NCBI RefSeq assembly: GCF_002258315.1
Contig: NZ_NOYD01000023.1
Span: 36,485 to 100,484, forward strand
Reading direction: 5' to 3'
DNA from: Rhodococcus sp. 06-462-5
Lineage (GTDB): Bacteria; Actinomycetota; Actinomycetes; Mycobacteriales; Mycobacteriaceae
DNA: 64,000 nucleotides
Below are positions 35,836 to 44,201 of the stretch, in pieces. Both the position numbers and the translations under genes were made by a program. Under the pieces are notes generated by a model that did no database searches, had not been told where the DNA came from, and saw only the letters and a program-made list of their open reading frames with translations. The first letter of the stretch is position 1, and every line of letters begins with the position of its first letter.

Positions 35836-36132
35836 ATGACCGATAGCGACGACATCGAGGAATGGTCGACACGCTTTGCCGTCCTGTCCGATCCGACACG
35901 GCTGCGCCTGGTCAGCTACATGCACGAGAAATCCGGTGCCAGTGTCGCCGAACTCGCTGCCGCCGTGGGCATCACCGAGAACGCGGCGTCGCAATCGCTC
36001 CGCGCCCTCAGGGCCCGAGGGTGGGTCGAGACTACGAAGTCGGGCCGGACGGTGCACTACCGGGTAGTCGCCGACGCGATCGTGCACCGGATCCTGCACG
36101 ACATCATGGGCGCGGAACACCGCCACGACTGA
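35836..36132 (+). CDS. ArsR/SmtB-family metal-responsive repressor
   Basis: A 98-residue winged helix protein. RFAVLSDPTRLRLVSYMHEK leads to the recognition helix VAELAAAVGITENAASQSLR. There is no CVC motif in the recognition helix, so it is not an arsenic sensor of the classic type. Histidines and acids cluster at the C-terminus (HRILHDIMGAEHRHD), as in the mycobacterial Ni/Co sensors NmtR and KmtR. GGGAG precedes the ATG. It probably represses the divergent importer operon when Ni or Co is sufficient. Confidence 0.87.
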   Translation: MTDSDDIEEWSTRFAVLSDPTRLRLVSYMHEKSGASVAELAAAVGITENAASQSLRALRARGWVETTKSGRTVHYRVVADAIVHRILHDIMGAEHRHD

Positions 36133-36446
36133 CACCCTCGACGAGCGGCATTGTTCGAGAGGTGCATCGGTCCACTGTCGTAGGTCGAATCATCGACGAC
36201 AGTGGTGGTGTCACAGTCGCGCTGCGTTGGTTTCCGACGGCCCTCTCTGTGAGATTCGTCGGATCGCAAGAGGGAATCCGGTGTGAATCCGTATCAAAAC
36301 TGGCCGTATCGAATCCGTGCTCGATCAGCCAGAGCACCCTCTCGAGCTGCGCATTGATCACCAGGTGCGCCGCTGACGTCGCGGTCTGGTCCAGCGCCAG
36401 AGCCCTCAGCTACATCACCAAAACATTCGTTCCGGTGCTGACCGCG
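36133..36446. other. non-coding stretch
   Basis: No frame with family similarity. It separates the convergent ArsR gene and the unknown gene that follows and marks the start of the accessory region. Confidence 0.4.
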
Positions 36447-37565
36447 TCAGCGAGGCCTTTCTGCGGTCCACCTCGGGTGCTCCCCGTCGGTGGCGCACAC
36501 CCACACCTGAGCTTCATCGCCGTCGGCGGCTGCGGTGTCGGTGAGCCAATAGGTCTCGTCGGGTGCCCATCCCGCGATGACACTCGCTCTGGCGTCGTCC
36601 ACGGTGATGGCCGTCCCGGCTGCAGCAAGGTAGCCGCAGACGGTGAGGTGAATTCCGTCGTAGTGCTCAGCCACCCGTGGCCAGTCGGGAATGACCCATC
36701 GGCCGACCCGCCCGGTGGTGGAGTACCAGTCGTGCCGCTTCTGCGCGGTCACCTCGACGGGGAACTCCCTGCACAGCTGCGCCCACGCCTGCGCGCCGTC
36801 GATCTCGTACACGCGAACACCACCGGGAACAGGCATGCGCCGCGAGACCGCCCGCTTCCACCCCATGTCGTCCTCGACGAACCACAGCCCCGCCGGGGTG
36901 CCATCGAACAACGAGCGAGTCGAACCCCGTGTCGGAGGCACCGACCACCACTCACCGGAAAAGGCCGCGGCCGGGTCGGCCGGGCGGTCGCTCGCTGCTC
37001 GCACTTCTTCTTTCGCCGTGCGAGCACCGTAGTCGCGCAATGTCTCCGCGGTCGTCGGTGTGGCCGCAGGGCCATCCGGGACCTGAGTGTCCGCATCGTC
37101 CCACCCCACGATCCACTGATCAGCCGCAGCCAGACCCGCCGACCACCACTGTGCGTGCGGCGTCGAGGCAACGTGGTCAGCGATCCGCTCCAGCTCACCC
37201 CGCACCGGTGCGGTGGCCGCGAGAACGTCCTCACCGCTCGGTGGCTGCCAGTACCTCGCGTTATCGACCGCTGCAGCAAGGACCGAGCGCAGCACGGCTG
37301 CTGTCACGTCCGTGAGCGGCACCCGAGACAAGCGATCCGCCACATCCTCTGCTGTCACCACGGTCCGCCGTGCTTCTTCGGCGCCGGGTCCGAACATCAC
37401 CACTGAGGCACCTTGGTCGACGTCGAGGCGGTACGACGCCAGGAAGACCGCAGAGCGGAACGTGTCCTTTGCTTCGACGGCCGAATCCTCCTCCGCGAGC
37501 AGCGCATACTCGAGGAGCAACCGACGACCACGCGGGCCTGCAAGGAACCAGTCGACCGCACTCAT
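36447..37565 (-). CDS. hypothetical protein, 372 residues
   Basis: Not recognised. The N-terminus WFLAGPRGRRLLLEYALLAE, a middle segment with alternating acidic and aromatic blocks (FSGEWWSVPPTRGSTRSLFD) and the C-terminus WAPDETYWLTDTAAADGDE suggest a soluble globular protein. There is no signal peptide or membrane segment. Codon use looks like that of ordinary genes, and ATG is preceded by GGTGG. Conserved hypothetical proteins of this appearance are common in actinomycetes. It lies at the left edge of the island with SUKH immunity-type genes. Confidence 0.7.
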   Translation of the reverse strand: MSAVDWFLAGPRGRRLLLEYALLAEEDSAVEAKDTFRSAVFLASYRLDVDQGASVVMFGPGAEEARRTVVTAEDVADRLSRVPLTDVTAAVLRSVLAAAVDNARYWQPPSGEDVLAATAPVRGELERIADHVASTPHAQWWSAGLAAADQWIVGWDDADTQVPDGPAATPTTAETLRDYGARTAKEEVRAASDRPADPAAAFSGEWWSVPPTRGSTRSLFDGTPAGLWFVEDDMGWKRAVSRRMPVPGGVRVYEIDGAQAWAQLCREFPVEVTAQKRHDWYSTTGRVGRWVIPDWPRVAEHYDGIHLTVCGYLAAAGTAITVDDARASVIAGWAPDETYWLTDTAAADGDEAQVWVCATDGEHPRWTAERPR

Positions 37566-37722
37566 TCGTCCACCCTCTCAGACAGACCGTCAGCAAGCCA
37601 CCGAATAGCAACGTCGCGCGCTCACCCCAACGGCATCTGGGCGGCATCAGAACCCGTGGCATCGATCCGGCGTCGAGACGCGAGTAGCATGAAACGTGTT
37701 GTACTGCAGCATCATGCAGCGT

Positions 37723-37743
37723 CTACTGGATAAGTCCTTTATC
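37723..37743 (+). repeat. 21-bp direct repeat, copy 1
   Basis: CTACTGGATAAGTCCTTTATC, with an internal GATAA/TTATC inverted repeat. An identical copy is at 39475-39495, and partial similarity continues for about 25 bp after each copy. The pair brackets the small ORF and frameshifted gene at 38028-39421. Confidence 0.8.
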
Positions 37744-38027
37744 GCTTTTGGACTTATTCTCTTGAACGGATCGCTCCTGGTCACGCCACTTGAGCCTGTA
37801 TATCGCCGGACCCGAAAATCGGCGCAATAAACGGACGCCACATCGCGTCCCTGCCCCCTGCCTAACGGACCACGATGCCAGCATCACAGCGCGGTAGGAA
37901 CCACGCATGGACGGCCGCGGCACACGCCGCTCGAAATCGACCCGACAACCACCATGTGCACTCGTCCGCCTGACGAAATGATTGCGTCTGCACGCGAGAT
38001 GTCGGAGCAACGGTGTATCTGTATGCC

Positions 38028-38177
38028 ATGAGTCTAACGGTGCCAGATGACGTTCCGCGCTTCCGCTACATGCGATACGTTCGACCTCCAGCAAAGGCAT
38101 TTGGGCAACAGGATGCGGGCCCACTGTTCCCGATCCAGCCAGCCACCCGCAAGATGCGAGTGGGCATCGATGTCTAG
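38028..38177 (+). CDS. small hypothetical protein, 49 residues
   Basis: MSLTVPDDVPRFRYMRYVRP begins a basic, proline-rich peptide that ends nine bases before the start of the next gene. The spacing and same strand suggest an operon. No family is recognised. It is too short for coding evidence to be strong. Confidence 0.45.
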   Translation: MSLTVPDDVPRFRYMRYVRPPAKAFGQQDAGPLFPIQPATRKMRVGIDV

Positions 38178-38186
38178 GAGTTACAG

Positions 38187-39421
38187 GTGCCGACTGCAGA
38201 ACTCTTGCGGGTTGTCGGTCGCGACGAAGAGGTGGAGCCGATTCTGCTGGTCCAAAACGACGAGGCCGAACCGGCAGAGTGGCTTCGCGTCCTCGGCGCG
38301 AACGAGTGGTATCAATTCACATTCACGACCGTCGAGGACACCCCTAAGTTCGCCGACGCATCCACTGTCGGCATCTCCGGCTACCGGGCCGGCGAACGCT
38401 GGCTGTGGACATCAGGGAGCTTCTTTAGCATCTACGCGCAGCTCGACGAAGCGGCGCGTAAGGCATACACACCCGACGATGGATTGACTCTTGCTGATCG
38501 GCACAGGGCTGCGGCGATGGCAGCGGCAGCGGGCGCGGTTGGAGTAGACGTAATCGTGACGACTGCCCCGAGCGCGCTGCGCGACGACGTGGCCGACAAC
38601 GACTCGGTCATCAGTGTTACGCCCGTTCAGCTGTTACCCCTGATCGGCCATTACCTCCGGACTACGGGAAATCACGTTCTGGAATCAGCGACAGGCGGGT
38701 TGCAGGGGGGAGGGACGTTTGTCCGGAAGTTCAACGCCACCTCCGTCGCTGATCTGTACCTCGCCGGAATCGACGCCTCAGTTCCTCACCTCACCGCGAT
38801 ACGCCTGATGGCGATGGTGGATGGCGATCGCGAGCTCGTGAAGTCAATGGCCGCTATCGCACTCCGTCTCAGCCGAGCAGCGCGAGCAGTCGACACTCTG
38901 CTCGGCGCGCTTAGCAACGGCAGCTCATCCACGATGCAGCGATCGGACACTGCTGAGACCACCGCGGAGGCTTTCGACCGAATATTGCTGTATCTCTGTG
39001 CTGCGATGGATAGATTCGCTCGTGTGACTCAGACATTGTTTGATACGAGCCTCGCCGCCGACAAGCAGCGTGGTTCACTCACCTCAACGGTGGAATTGCG
39101 TTCGATCATCGACAAGTTTGAACCGACCGACACCGCCGAACTCGTAGCCCTCGGGGCGTACGCGAGGGGCATCGGCCAGCTGCGGAACCGTATTCATACG
39201 CCGCCGACCTTGCGACATTGGCGACAACGCTGTTCAAAGAATCGCTTCGCTACCTCGAGGAGTTCTCGCACTTTCTCATCCGCAACAAAACACTGGCTAC
39301 GATCACGACAGCGCAGCACCCCATGCTGGGCTGTTGGGCAGATGATCCGCGGCCGATGCCAGGCCCGACTCCGAATGAGGATCTGTATCGAGAAATGCTG
39401 GGGTGGGCAGACTTCGGCTAG
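38187..39421 (+). pseudogene. hypothetical gene with a probable frameshift near the 3' end
   Basis: The GTG start has AGGAG upstream. Residues 1-335 form a plausible soluble, helix-rich protein (ELLRVVGRDEEVEPILLVQN … VELRSIIDKFEPTDTAELVA). After GIGQLRNRIH (about 39195) the first frame becomes an arginine/serine-rich shadow, whereas the next frame gives a good continuation, LATLATTLFKESLRYLEEFS … REMLGWADFG. A one-base indel therefore interrupts the gene. Function unknown. It is bracketed by the 21-bp direct repeat and followed by an immunity-type gene, so a toxin or antiphage role is possible but unsupported. Confidence 0.6.
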
Positions 39422-39474
39422 GTCGAGACCACAGATTCCAATGTAATTGTGTTTCCGACAACCACTTTCGGCCC

Positions 39475-39495
39475 CTACTGGATAAGTCCTTTATC
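39475..39495 (+). repeat. 21-bp direct repeat, copy 2
   Basis: Identical to the copy at 37723-37743 (CTACTGGATAAGTCCTTTATC) and 54 nt after the frameshifted gene. Not adjacent to a terminator-like T-run. Confidence 0.8.
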
Positions 39496-39630
39496 ACTTT
39501 GACGTTTATTTTCGAGACCGCATCACCGCAGGTCAGGTATCTGCAACATGAGAGGCTGCGGAACCCCTCGGATGAATAACACCCCCAGGATGACTCCAGG
39601 GGTGATCTGCTCCGCCGCTACGATCGGTTC

Positions 39631-40236
39631 ATGACGCAGCTTGCGGACCAGTGGGCGCGACTTCTTTTGTGGTGCGACGCGAACGCCCCTGTCACTGCCG
39701 CTGGACTCAATCCACCCGCCGAACCAAGAATCGCTAGAGACGCCGAGAGTGCGACGGGTCGGACATGGACGCCAGAGCTGAGGGAGTGGTTCGCTCTGCA
39801 CAACGGTAGCGACCAGGGCAAAGTCTTTCCCCAGGTTCTGGCCGGCCACAGGCCGATGATAGTTGCCGAGCTCGTCGTCGATAGGCGTAGCCTCGTGGGG
39901 ATTTGGGCGGAGACGACAACAGCGCTAGAGGAGATTGAGGGCCGACAGCTGATGGCAGATCCTGCCGGAACGACCGCGTTCACCTATCTTCCCAGCTTCA
40001 TTCCGATCGCTACGGACAACACCCGCTGCCGACTAGTCGTCGACACCCGTGACGGGGACGCCGCAGGAAGGGTCGTGGGGTTCGCGAGCGATGACGTCGT
40101 CGACGAAGGCACCATGCGCTGGCCCTCGATCGGAGCGATGCTCCACGACGTCGCAGACTCCCTCGAGACCAGCCACCCGTGCAAAGGATGGGTTCCCTTC
40201 GTCGAGGACGGCGAACTCTATTGGGACTTCCCTTAG
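39631..40236 (+). CDS. SUKH (SMI1/KNR4)-family immunity-type protein
   Basis: A 201-residue protein of the SUKH fold. The N-terminus WCDANAPVTAAGLNPPAEPR, the core ESATGRTWTPELREWFALHNGS (the conserved W-L-hNG block) and the C-terminal SLETSHPCKGWVPFVEDGEL … WDFP are family features. SUKH proteins neutralise toxins of polymorphic toxin systems. It is one of three related copies here: an interrupted one at 41338 and a truncated one at 45513. No toxin gene is recognised beside it, so it may be an orphan immunity gene. Confidence 0.82.
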   Translation: MTQLADQWARLLLWCDANAPVTAAGLNPPAEPRIARDAESATGRTWTPELREWFALHNGSDQGKVFPQVLAGHRPMIVAELVVDRRSLVGIWAETTTALEEIEGRQLMADPAGTTAFTYLPSFIPIATDNTRCRLVVDTRDGDAAGRVVGFASDDVVDEGTMRWPSIGAMLHDVADSLETSHPCKGWVPFVEDGELYWDFP

Positions 40237-40264
40237 ACCGGCAGCGCCGTCTGTAAAGCGAAAT

Positions 40265-40383
40265 ATGCTGCGCCACAGCATATGCAGAGGTTTGCCGGTA
40301 ACCCTGCATATCAAGAGTGGTCGTATTGCTCCACGCCCCGACGCAGGCATGCGCGGGCAGTCGCTGTCACGGTTTCCTGCGGG
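40265..40383 (+). repeat. gene-start repeat, copy 1 (vestige of the 44202 gene family)
   Basis: About 115 bp similar to 42644-42765 and to the start of the gene at 44202. Its frame reads MQRFAGNPAYQEWSYC where the intact gene reads MQRFTGNPAYQNWSYC. Coding potential ends shortly after, so it is a fragment. Confidence 0.75.
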
Positions 40384-40414
40384 CGAAAAACAGACCGTAT
40401 GGCATCCTGACAGG

Positions 40415-40987
40415 ATGACCGGTCGTGACGAAGGCTCCGCACCCCGTAAGTCACGCGGGGTCGGAAAAGGTACCCGGGGCGTGGCCATTATGGGGCGAGG
40501 CTCGCGAGATGCCGTGTGGGTGAGGTGGGTCGCGTTACTGCCGGTATTCGTTATCGGTGTGTCGATCCCGGGCGGACTGTTCCTCGCCAACTCCGGAACG
40601 GTTGTCGGTGACGTTGTCGCCACGTGGATGCTCCTGGGAGTGTTCGGCCTGGTGATCTTCGTTCCCGTGACGACCCTTTCGCTGCTCGGAGCAGCAGCGC
40701 TCAACAGCCACAACTTTCGGGTGGGACGGTGGCTCGCTTCAGTCGGCGCTGTGTCAGGAACACTGTTCTATGCCTACCTCGCCTTCGTGGTGATCGCGGA
40801 GGCGGTGGTGCCCGAGATGCGCGACCCGAACAGCTGGGGCCCACAGTTCACCCCGGTCACCGCGCTGCTTGTCGTGGTCCCCTTCATCGCCGGGGCGGCC
40901 GCAAACGTGTACGTGGTGGGCCGGCTTTGGCGGCAGGCACGGCCGTCGACAGCTGGTGCCGACGGCCGCGTGAGACCGCATCGCTGA
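40415..40987 (+). CDS. small integral membrane protein
   Basis: A 190-residue protein with four predicted membrane segments (WVALLPVFVIGVSIPGGLFL, TWMLLGVFGLVIFVPVTTLS, and two near residues 105-125 and 145-165). Basic N- and C-terminal tails flank them. The ATG at 40415 follows AGG; the longer frame is a shadow of the SUKH gene. No family recognised. It may be the membrane target or partner of a toxin in the island, which is inference only. Confidence 0.7.
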   Translation: MTGRDEGSAPRKSRGVGKGTRGVAIMGRGSRDAVWVRWVALLPVFVIGVSIPGGLFLANSGTVVGDVVATWMLLGVFGLVIFVPVTTLSLLGAAALNSHNFRVGRWLASVGAVSGTLFYAYLAFVVIAEAVVPEMRDPNSWGPQFTPVTALLVVVPFIAGAAANVYVVGRLWRQARPSTAGADGRVRPHR

Positions 40988-41337
40988 TCCGAGCTAGGTG
41001 CGATCCGCGCCGCGGTCGCTCGCAAGAGCACGCGCGCAACAGATCGGCGCAACAAAATTCCGTAGACGATCCTTGCAACGTCACTGGCGGGTTGCCCATC
41101 TGACAATCACAATTGGTAGTCGCCGTCGCCGGTGGCGGACTCTTCGTGGGCCCGCAGCCCGCACGGTGTCGTGGCGAGTAGCTCAGTCGCTACGGCCACG
41201 ATGGCGATGACGGCCACGCTGGTGTCTTCAGTGTGATGACGGGCGTCGACTGAGTGCGCCGTAGGTGGCGGACCGGCAACCCATTGGCGGATGGGCAGTG
41301 ATCGAAACGTTCTGGATTCGATGACTAGAGTTCGCTC
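40988..41337. other. intergenic stretch in the island
   Basis: A short minus-strand frame ending at 41107 (… VAVIAIVAVATELLATTPCG …) may be a decayed small membrane gene. No other feature is supported. Confidence 0.35.
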
Positions 41338-41930
41338 ATGCACGAACTCTCCGACGAATGGGCGCGCATCATCTCGTGGTGTCGAAAACGAGCGCCCGTG
41401 ACCGCAGCCGGTCTCAACCCACCAGCAGAGGCCGAGGAGGTTGTTCGGGCTGAATCCGCAACCGGGAGGCAATGGCCCTCGGACTTGCGGACATGGTTCG
41501 CGCTCCACAACGGTAGTGATCAAGGCCGAGCTTTCCCCAGGTGATCCCCGGCTACCGGCCAGTGACTGTCGCGGAACTCGTACAGGAGTGGACTTCGTTG
41601 TGCCGCATTTGGGCACCCACCACAGCGGCAGTAGGGGGCGACGATTTGCTGGCCGCTCCAGCTGGCAGCACCGCGTTCACCTTTTTGGAGTCCTACATTC
41701 CAATCGCAGCCAACGACTCCGGCGACTGCGTGGTCATCGACACCCGCAGCGGTGATGAAATGGGCTGCGTTGTCGAGTTCATCGGCGAGGACACCGACCA
41801 GGGATTGATGCGCTGGCCATCGCTCGCAGACATGATCGAAGACGTCGCCGATGCCCTCGACTCCAATAATCCGTGTAGGGGCTGGGTTCCTGCTGTTGAA
41901 AACGGGTATCTGGCCTGGGACCTCCCGTGA
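41338..41930 (+). pseudogene. SUKH-family immunity-type gene split by a frameshift
   Basis: The first frame encodes WCRKRAPVTAAGLNPPAEAEE and SDLRTWFALHNGSDQGRAFP, then stops at 41544. A second frame from 41541 gives YRPVTVAELVQEWTSLCRIW to CRGWVPAVENGYLAWDLP. Together they align along the whole length of the intact SUKH protein at 39631. A single indel near 41540, at the CCCCAGG run, explains it. It could be restored by a one-base change. Confidence 0.85.
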
Positions 41931-42038
41931 CAGCCGCACGCGGAGCCCATGGCTGATCATCCGAGCTGACCGATAGCCGTCGCCTGAACAACCATGACAT
42001 TCCCCGAGGGCGCCGCTGCCCGTCTTAAGCTGCAGATT

Positions 42039-42521
42039 ATGGATCGAAACCATCACGGACTGCGCGAAGACTACTTTCCGGCCGGAACAGTTGCTGCCCA
42101 GGCTTATTCTCCATCGGCCCGTCGATACACCTCCAGGCACCGTGAACTGTTGGAACAGTATGGTGAGTTGTCGTCGACCTGGGCGGAATCCGCTTTGGCT
42201 TCATGCTTGCGTCGCCTGTCGACGAGCTCGTTGTCCGAAGCGTGGGGTGTCGGCGTTGCCGACGCGTGGACGGACGGTCCGGATGTGTTCTGCGTTGTAT
42301 ACCGGTACATGACTGTCGCGAAGACCCTGGGAATACGAATGACACAATCGGGGCCGCCTCCTGCTGCGGAGACGGCAGACGCTGAGCGCTTCGCCCGAGA
42401 AGTGGCCGACTTCGATATCGGAGAACCGTTGGGGACCGTCGCGAACAACCTCCGGCAAGACAAGAACGGTATCGACTGGTGGGGCTACCTCGACGCCGAG
42501 ACACCGGAGAAGCCCACCTAA
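42039..42521 (+). CDS. hypothetical protein, about 160 residues
   Basis: MDRNHHGLREDYFPAGTVAA is taken as the start; an earlier ATG at 41994 would add 15 residues without a good ribosome site. The protein is soluble with a C-terminal block LGTVANNLRQDKNGIDWWGY typical of small orphan immunity-type proteins. No family is named. It lies among SUKH copies. Confidence 0.6.
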   Translation: MDRNHHGLREDYFPAGTVAAQAYSPSARRYTSRHRELLEQYGELSSTWAESALASCLRRLSTSSLSEAWGVGVADAWTDGPDVFCVVYRYMTVAKTLGIRMTQSGPPPAAETADAERFAREVADFDIGEPLGTVANNLRQDKNGIDWWGYLDAETPEKPT

Positions 42522-42643
42522 TTCGTTTCGAGCAACGTATGAACCGCGGCACAGGGTTTCGCGGCCGATCAAGGATGTCTTTCGTGGGTCAGGACCTGTC
42601 GCATTGATCCGCTGCCGAGACGTGCAGAAGACGACAAGCGTTG

Positions 42644-42765
42644 CGCTGCAACAATATGCAGTAGTTTGCTGGTAACCCTGCATATCAGAACTGGTCGTAT
42701 AGCTTTACGCCCCGACACGGGGCATGCGCAGGCAGCCGCTGTCAAGGTTCCCTAAGGGGTCCAGA
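42644..42765 (+). repeat. gene-start repeat, copy 2
   Basis: Similar to 40265-40383 over about 115 bp and to the start of the 44202 gene. The frame is broken by TAG after MQ, and then reads FAGNPAYQNWSYSFTPRHG. A vestigial copy. Confidence 0.75.
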
Positions 42766-42815
42766 TCCGTCGGGACTGCCCTCGTTGCCGTCACTGTGTA
42801 CGCATCACCGACGAA

Positions 42816-43166
42816 CTACTCAGTGGTGCGTTCTATCACCGAAGACTCGCCGCCGCTGGCGCTTCCCTCCTCACCAATGGGTTGAAGAGGCTGGTCTGCG
42901 GTGTACGCATCCGGTTTGGAGTCCCGCGCGAACTCCTCGCGGGTCATCGGTTCCGGTCCGTCGATCAAGGGTTCCTCGAGATAGTCGAGTGCCGGTTCTT
43001 CCATGACTTCTGGCAGATCGGGGGGAGTGTTTCCGCTCGTCGACATCGCTGGTCCTTCCTTTTCGTTCGGTTGCCCTGCAGTCGGTCCTCCAGTGAGCAC
43101 CAAGGCAACTGCGCAGGCGACTGTCACTACGCCCAGTGCCGCGCCACCGACTGCGTGTCGTCGCAT
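42816..43166 (-). CDS. hypothetical exported protein
   Basis: A 116-residue protein. GAGGAGG lies just upstream of the ATG. An N-terminal hydrophobic segment (GGAALGVVTVACAVALVLTG) is a signal anchor; the rest is acidic and proline-rich (PPDLPEVMEEPALDYLEEPL) and probably disordered, outside the membrane. No family recognised. Confidence 0.65.
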   Translation of the reverse strand: MRRHAVGGAALGVVTVACAVALVLTGGPTAGQPNEKEGPAMSTSGNTPPDLPEVMEEPALDYLEEPLIDGPEPMTREEFARDSKPDAYTADQPLQPIGEEGSASGGESSVIERTTE

Positions 43167-43213
43167 CTGACCTCCTCGAAGAGCGCGGTTACCGCGTGAT
43201 CCGAGAGTACTTG

Positions 43214-43537
43214 TCAGGGTCTGACATTCGGCACGATCGGTGGCAACGTTTGGTTAGGTGGCGTCCAGTTTTTCTCACGTGCATCCTCGCGGTACCAGAA
43301 GAAGAACGCCGAACCAATGATTGGCAAAAGCCACACTGCCAGAATGGAAATCGCCGTACGCCGCTCGTTCAAGGGTGGTCCAGCAGCCGCAGACACGTAC
43401 GCAGCGAGGCCGAACCACAGGAGCACCAGAAGCACACCGATACCCAGCTTCACGAGAAAGAGCCCAAATCCGAAGTCGCAGGCGTCGCCCGCGCTCGCGC
43501 ACTCACTCAAACCCGCCTCGGCTAGATAACTATTCAC
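43214..43537 (-). CDS. small membrane protein
   Basis: A 107-residue protein with two membrane segments (FLVKLGIGVLLVLLWFGLAA and AISILAVWLLPIIGSAFFFW), the second followed by YREDAREK, resembling a phospholipase-D nuclease N-terminal type segment. GTG start. It lies 47 nt from the exported protein gene on the same strand and is convergent with the plus-strand genes on its right. Confidence 0.65.
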   Translation of the reverse strand: MNSYLAEAGLSECASAGDACDFGFGLFLVKLGIGVLLVLLWFGLAAYVSAAAGPPLNERRTAISILAVWLLPIIGSAFFFWYREDAREKNWTPPNQTLPPIVPNVRP

Positions 43538-43638
43538 GTGTTCAGACTAACCCCGCCCCAACCACAGCAGGTCACGATCGAGCGGCGGTGCTCCGCTGGC
43601 CACAAGCCCCGCGACCACTGGGCTGACAGACTGACTCG

Positions 43639-44109
43639 GTGCGCTACCACGATTTGTCGAAGCGATTGTTGAGTGCCACGTGGTCTCCCTTGCTGGGGGT
43701 TCGGGTGGTGCACTCGGACTTGCCTGAGCCTTGGACGTCGGCTCTGTCTCGTTTGGGCCGCGACCTGCGTGTGCGCCAGTACGGCAACGGTATTGAACAC
43801 GTCGATTGGGAGATCGACTACGACCCGGAGATCGACGGTGTGTTCCTGCTGAGCGCGGTGACGGTTGCCGGCGTCGATCCGGGTCAGTTCGGTGGTAGCT
43901 GGGTCGGTACCCGCGTCGACTCGGACGAAGAATTCGCGCTGTGGGCGATGGCTGATTCGGTCCAGGACGTTGTGGCCGACCTTGGGACTGCATGGCCGTG
44001 GGGTGACGACGGTGGATTCATGAGCGCCCGACTCGTCGACGGTGTCGCAATGTGGAAGGACAGGAACGGTTGCACGATGCGCATCGGAGACCTGGTCGGG
44101 ATCGTCTGA
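43639..44109 (+). CDS. hypothetical protein, 156 residues
   Basis: A GTG start gives MRYHDLSKRLLSATWSPLLG. The predicted fold is soluble alpha/beta with VDWEIDYDPEIDGVFLLSAV and a C-terminal DGVAMWKDRNGCTMRIGDLV. Small acidic proteins of this kind are often immunity proteins. Family not recognised. The following gene lies 92 nt on. Confidence 0.58.
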   Translation: MRYHDLSKRLLSATWSPLLGVRVVHSDLPEPWTSALSRLGRDLRVRQYGNGIEHVDWEIDYDPEIDGVFLLSAVTVAGVDPGQFGGSWVGTRVDSDEEFALWAMADSVQDVVADLGTAWPWGDDGGFMSARLVDGVAMWKDRNGCTMRIGDLVGIV

Positions 44110-44201
44110 CCAGCCCAAACGTCGACTCCAACTAACGCTGCGCCCTGATTCGTTCGACGGCTGGCTTTCGAGCACCGCATAAACCGGGGCTCAGTTGCGC
44201 G

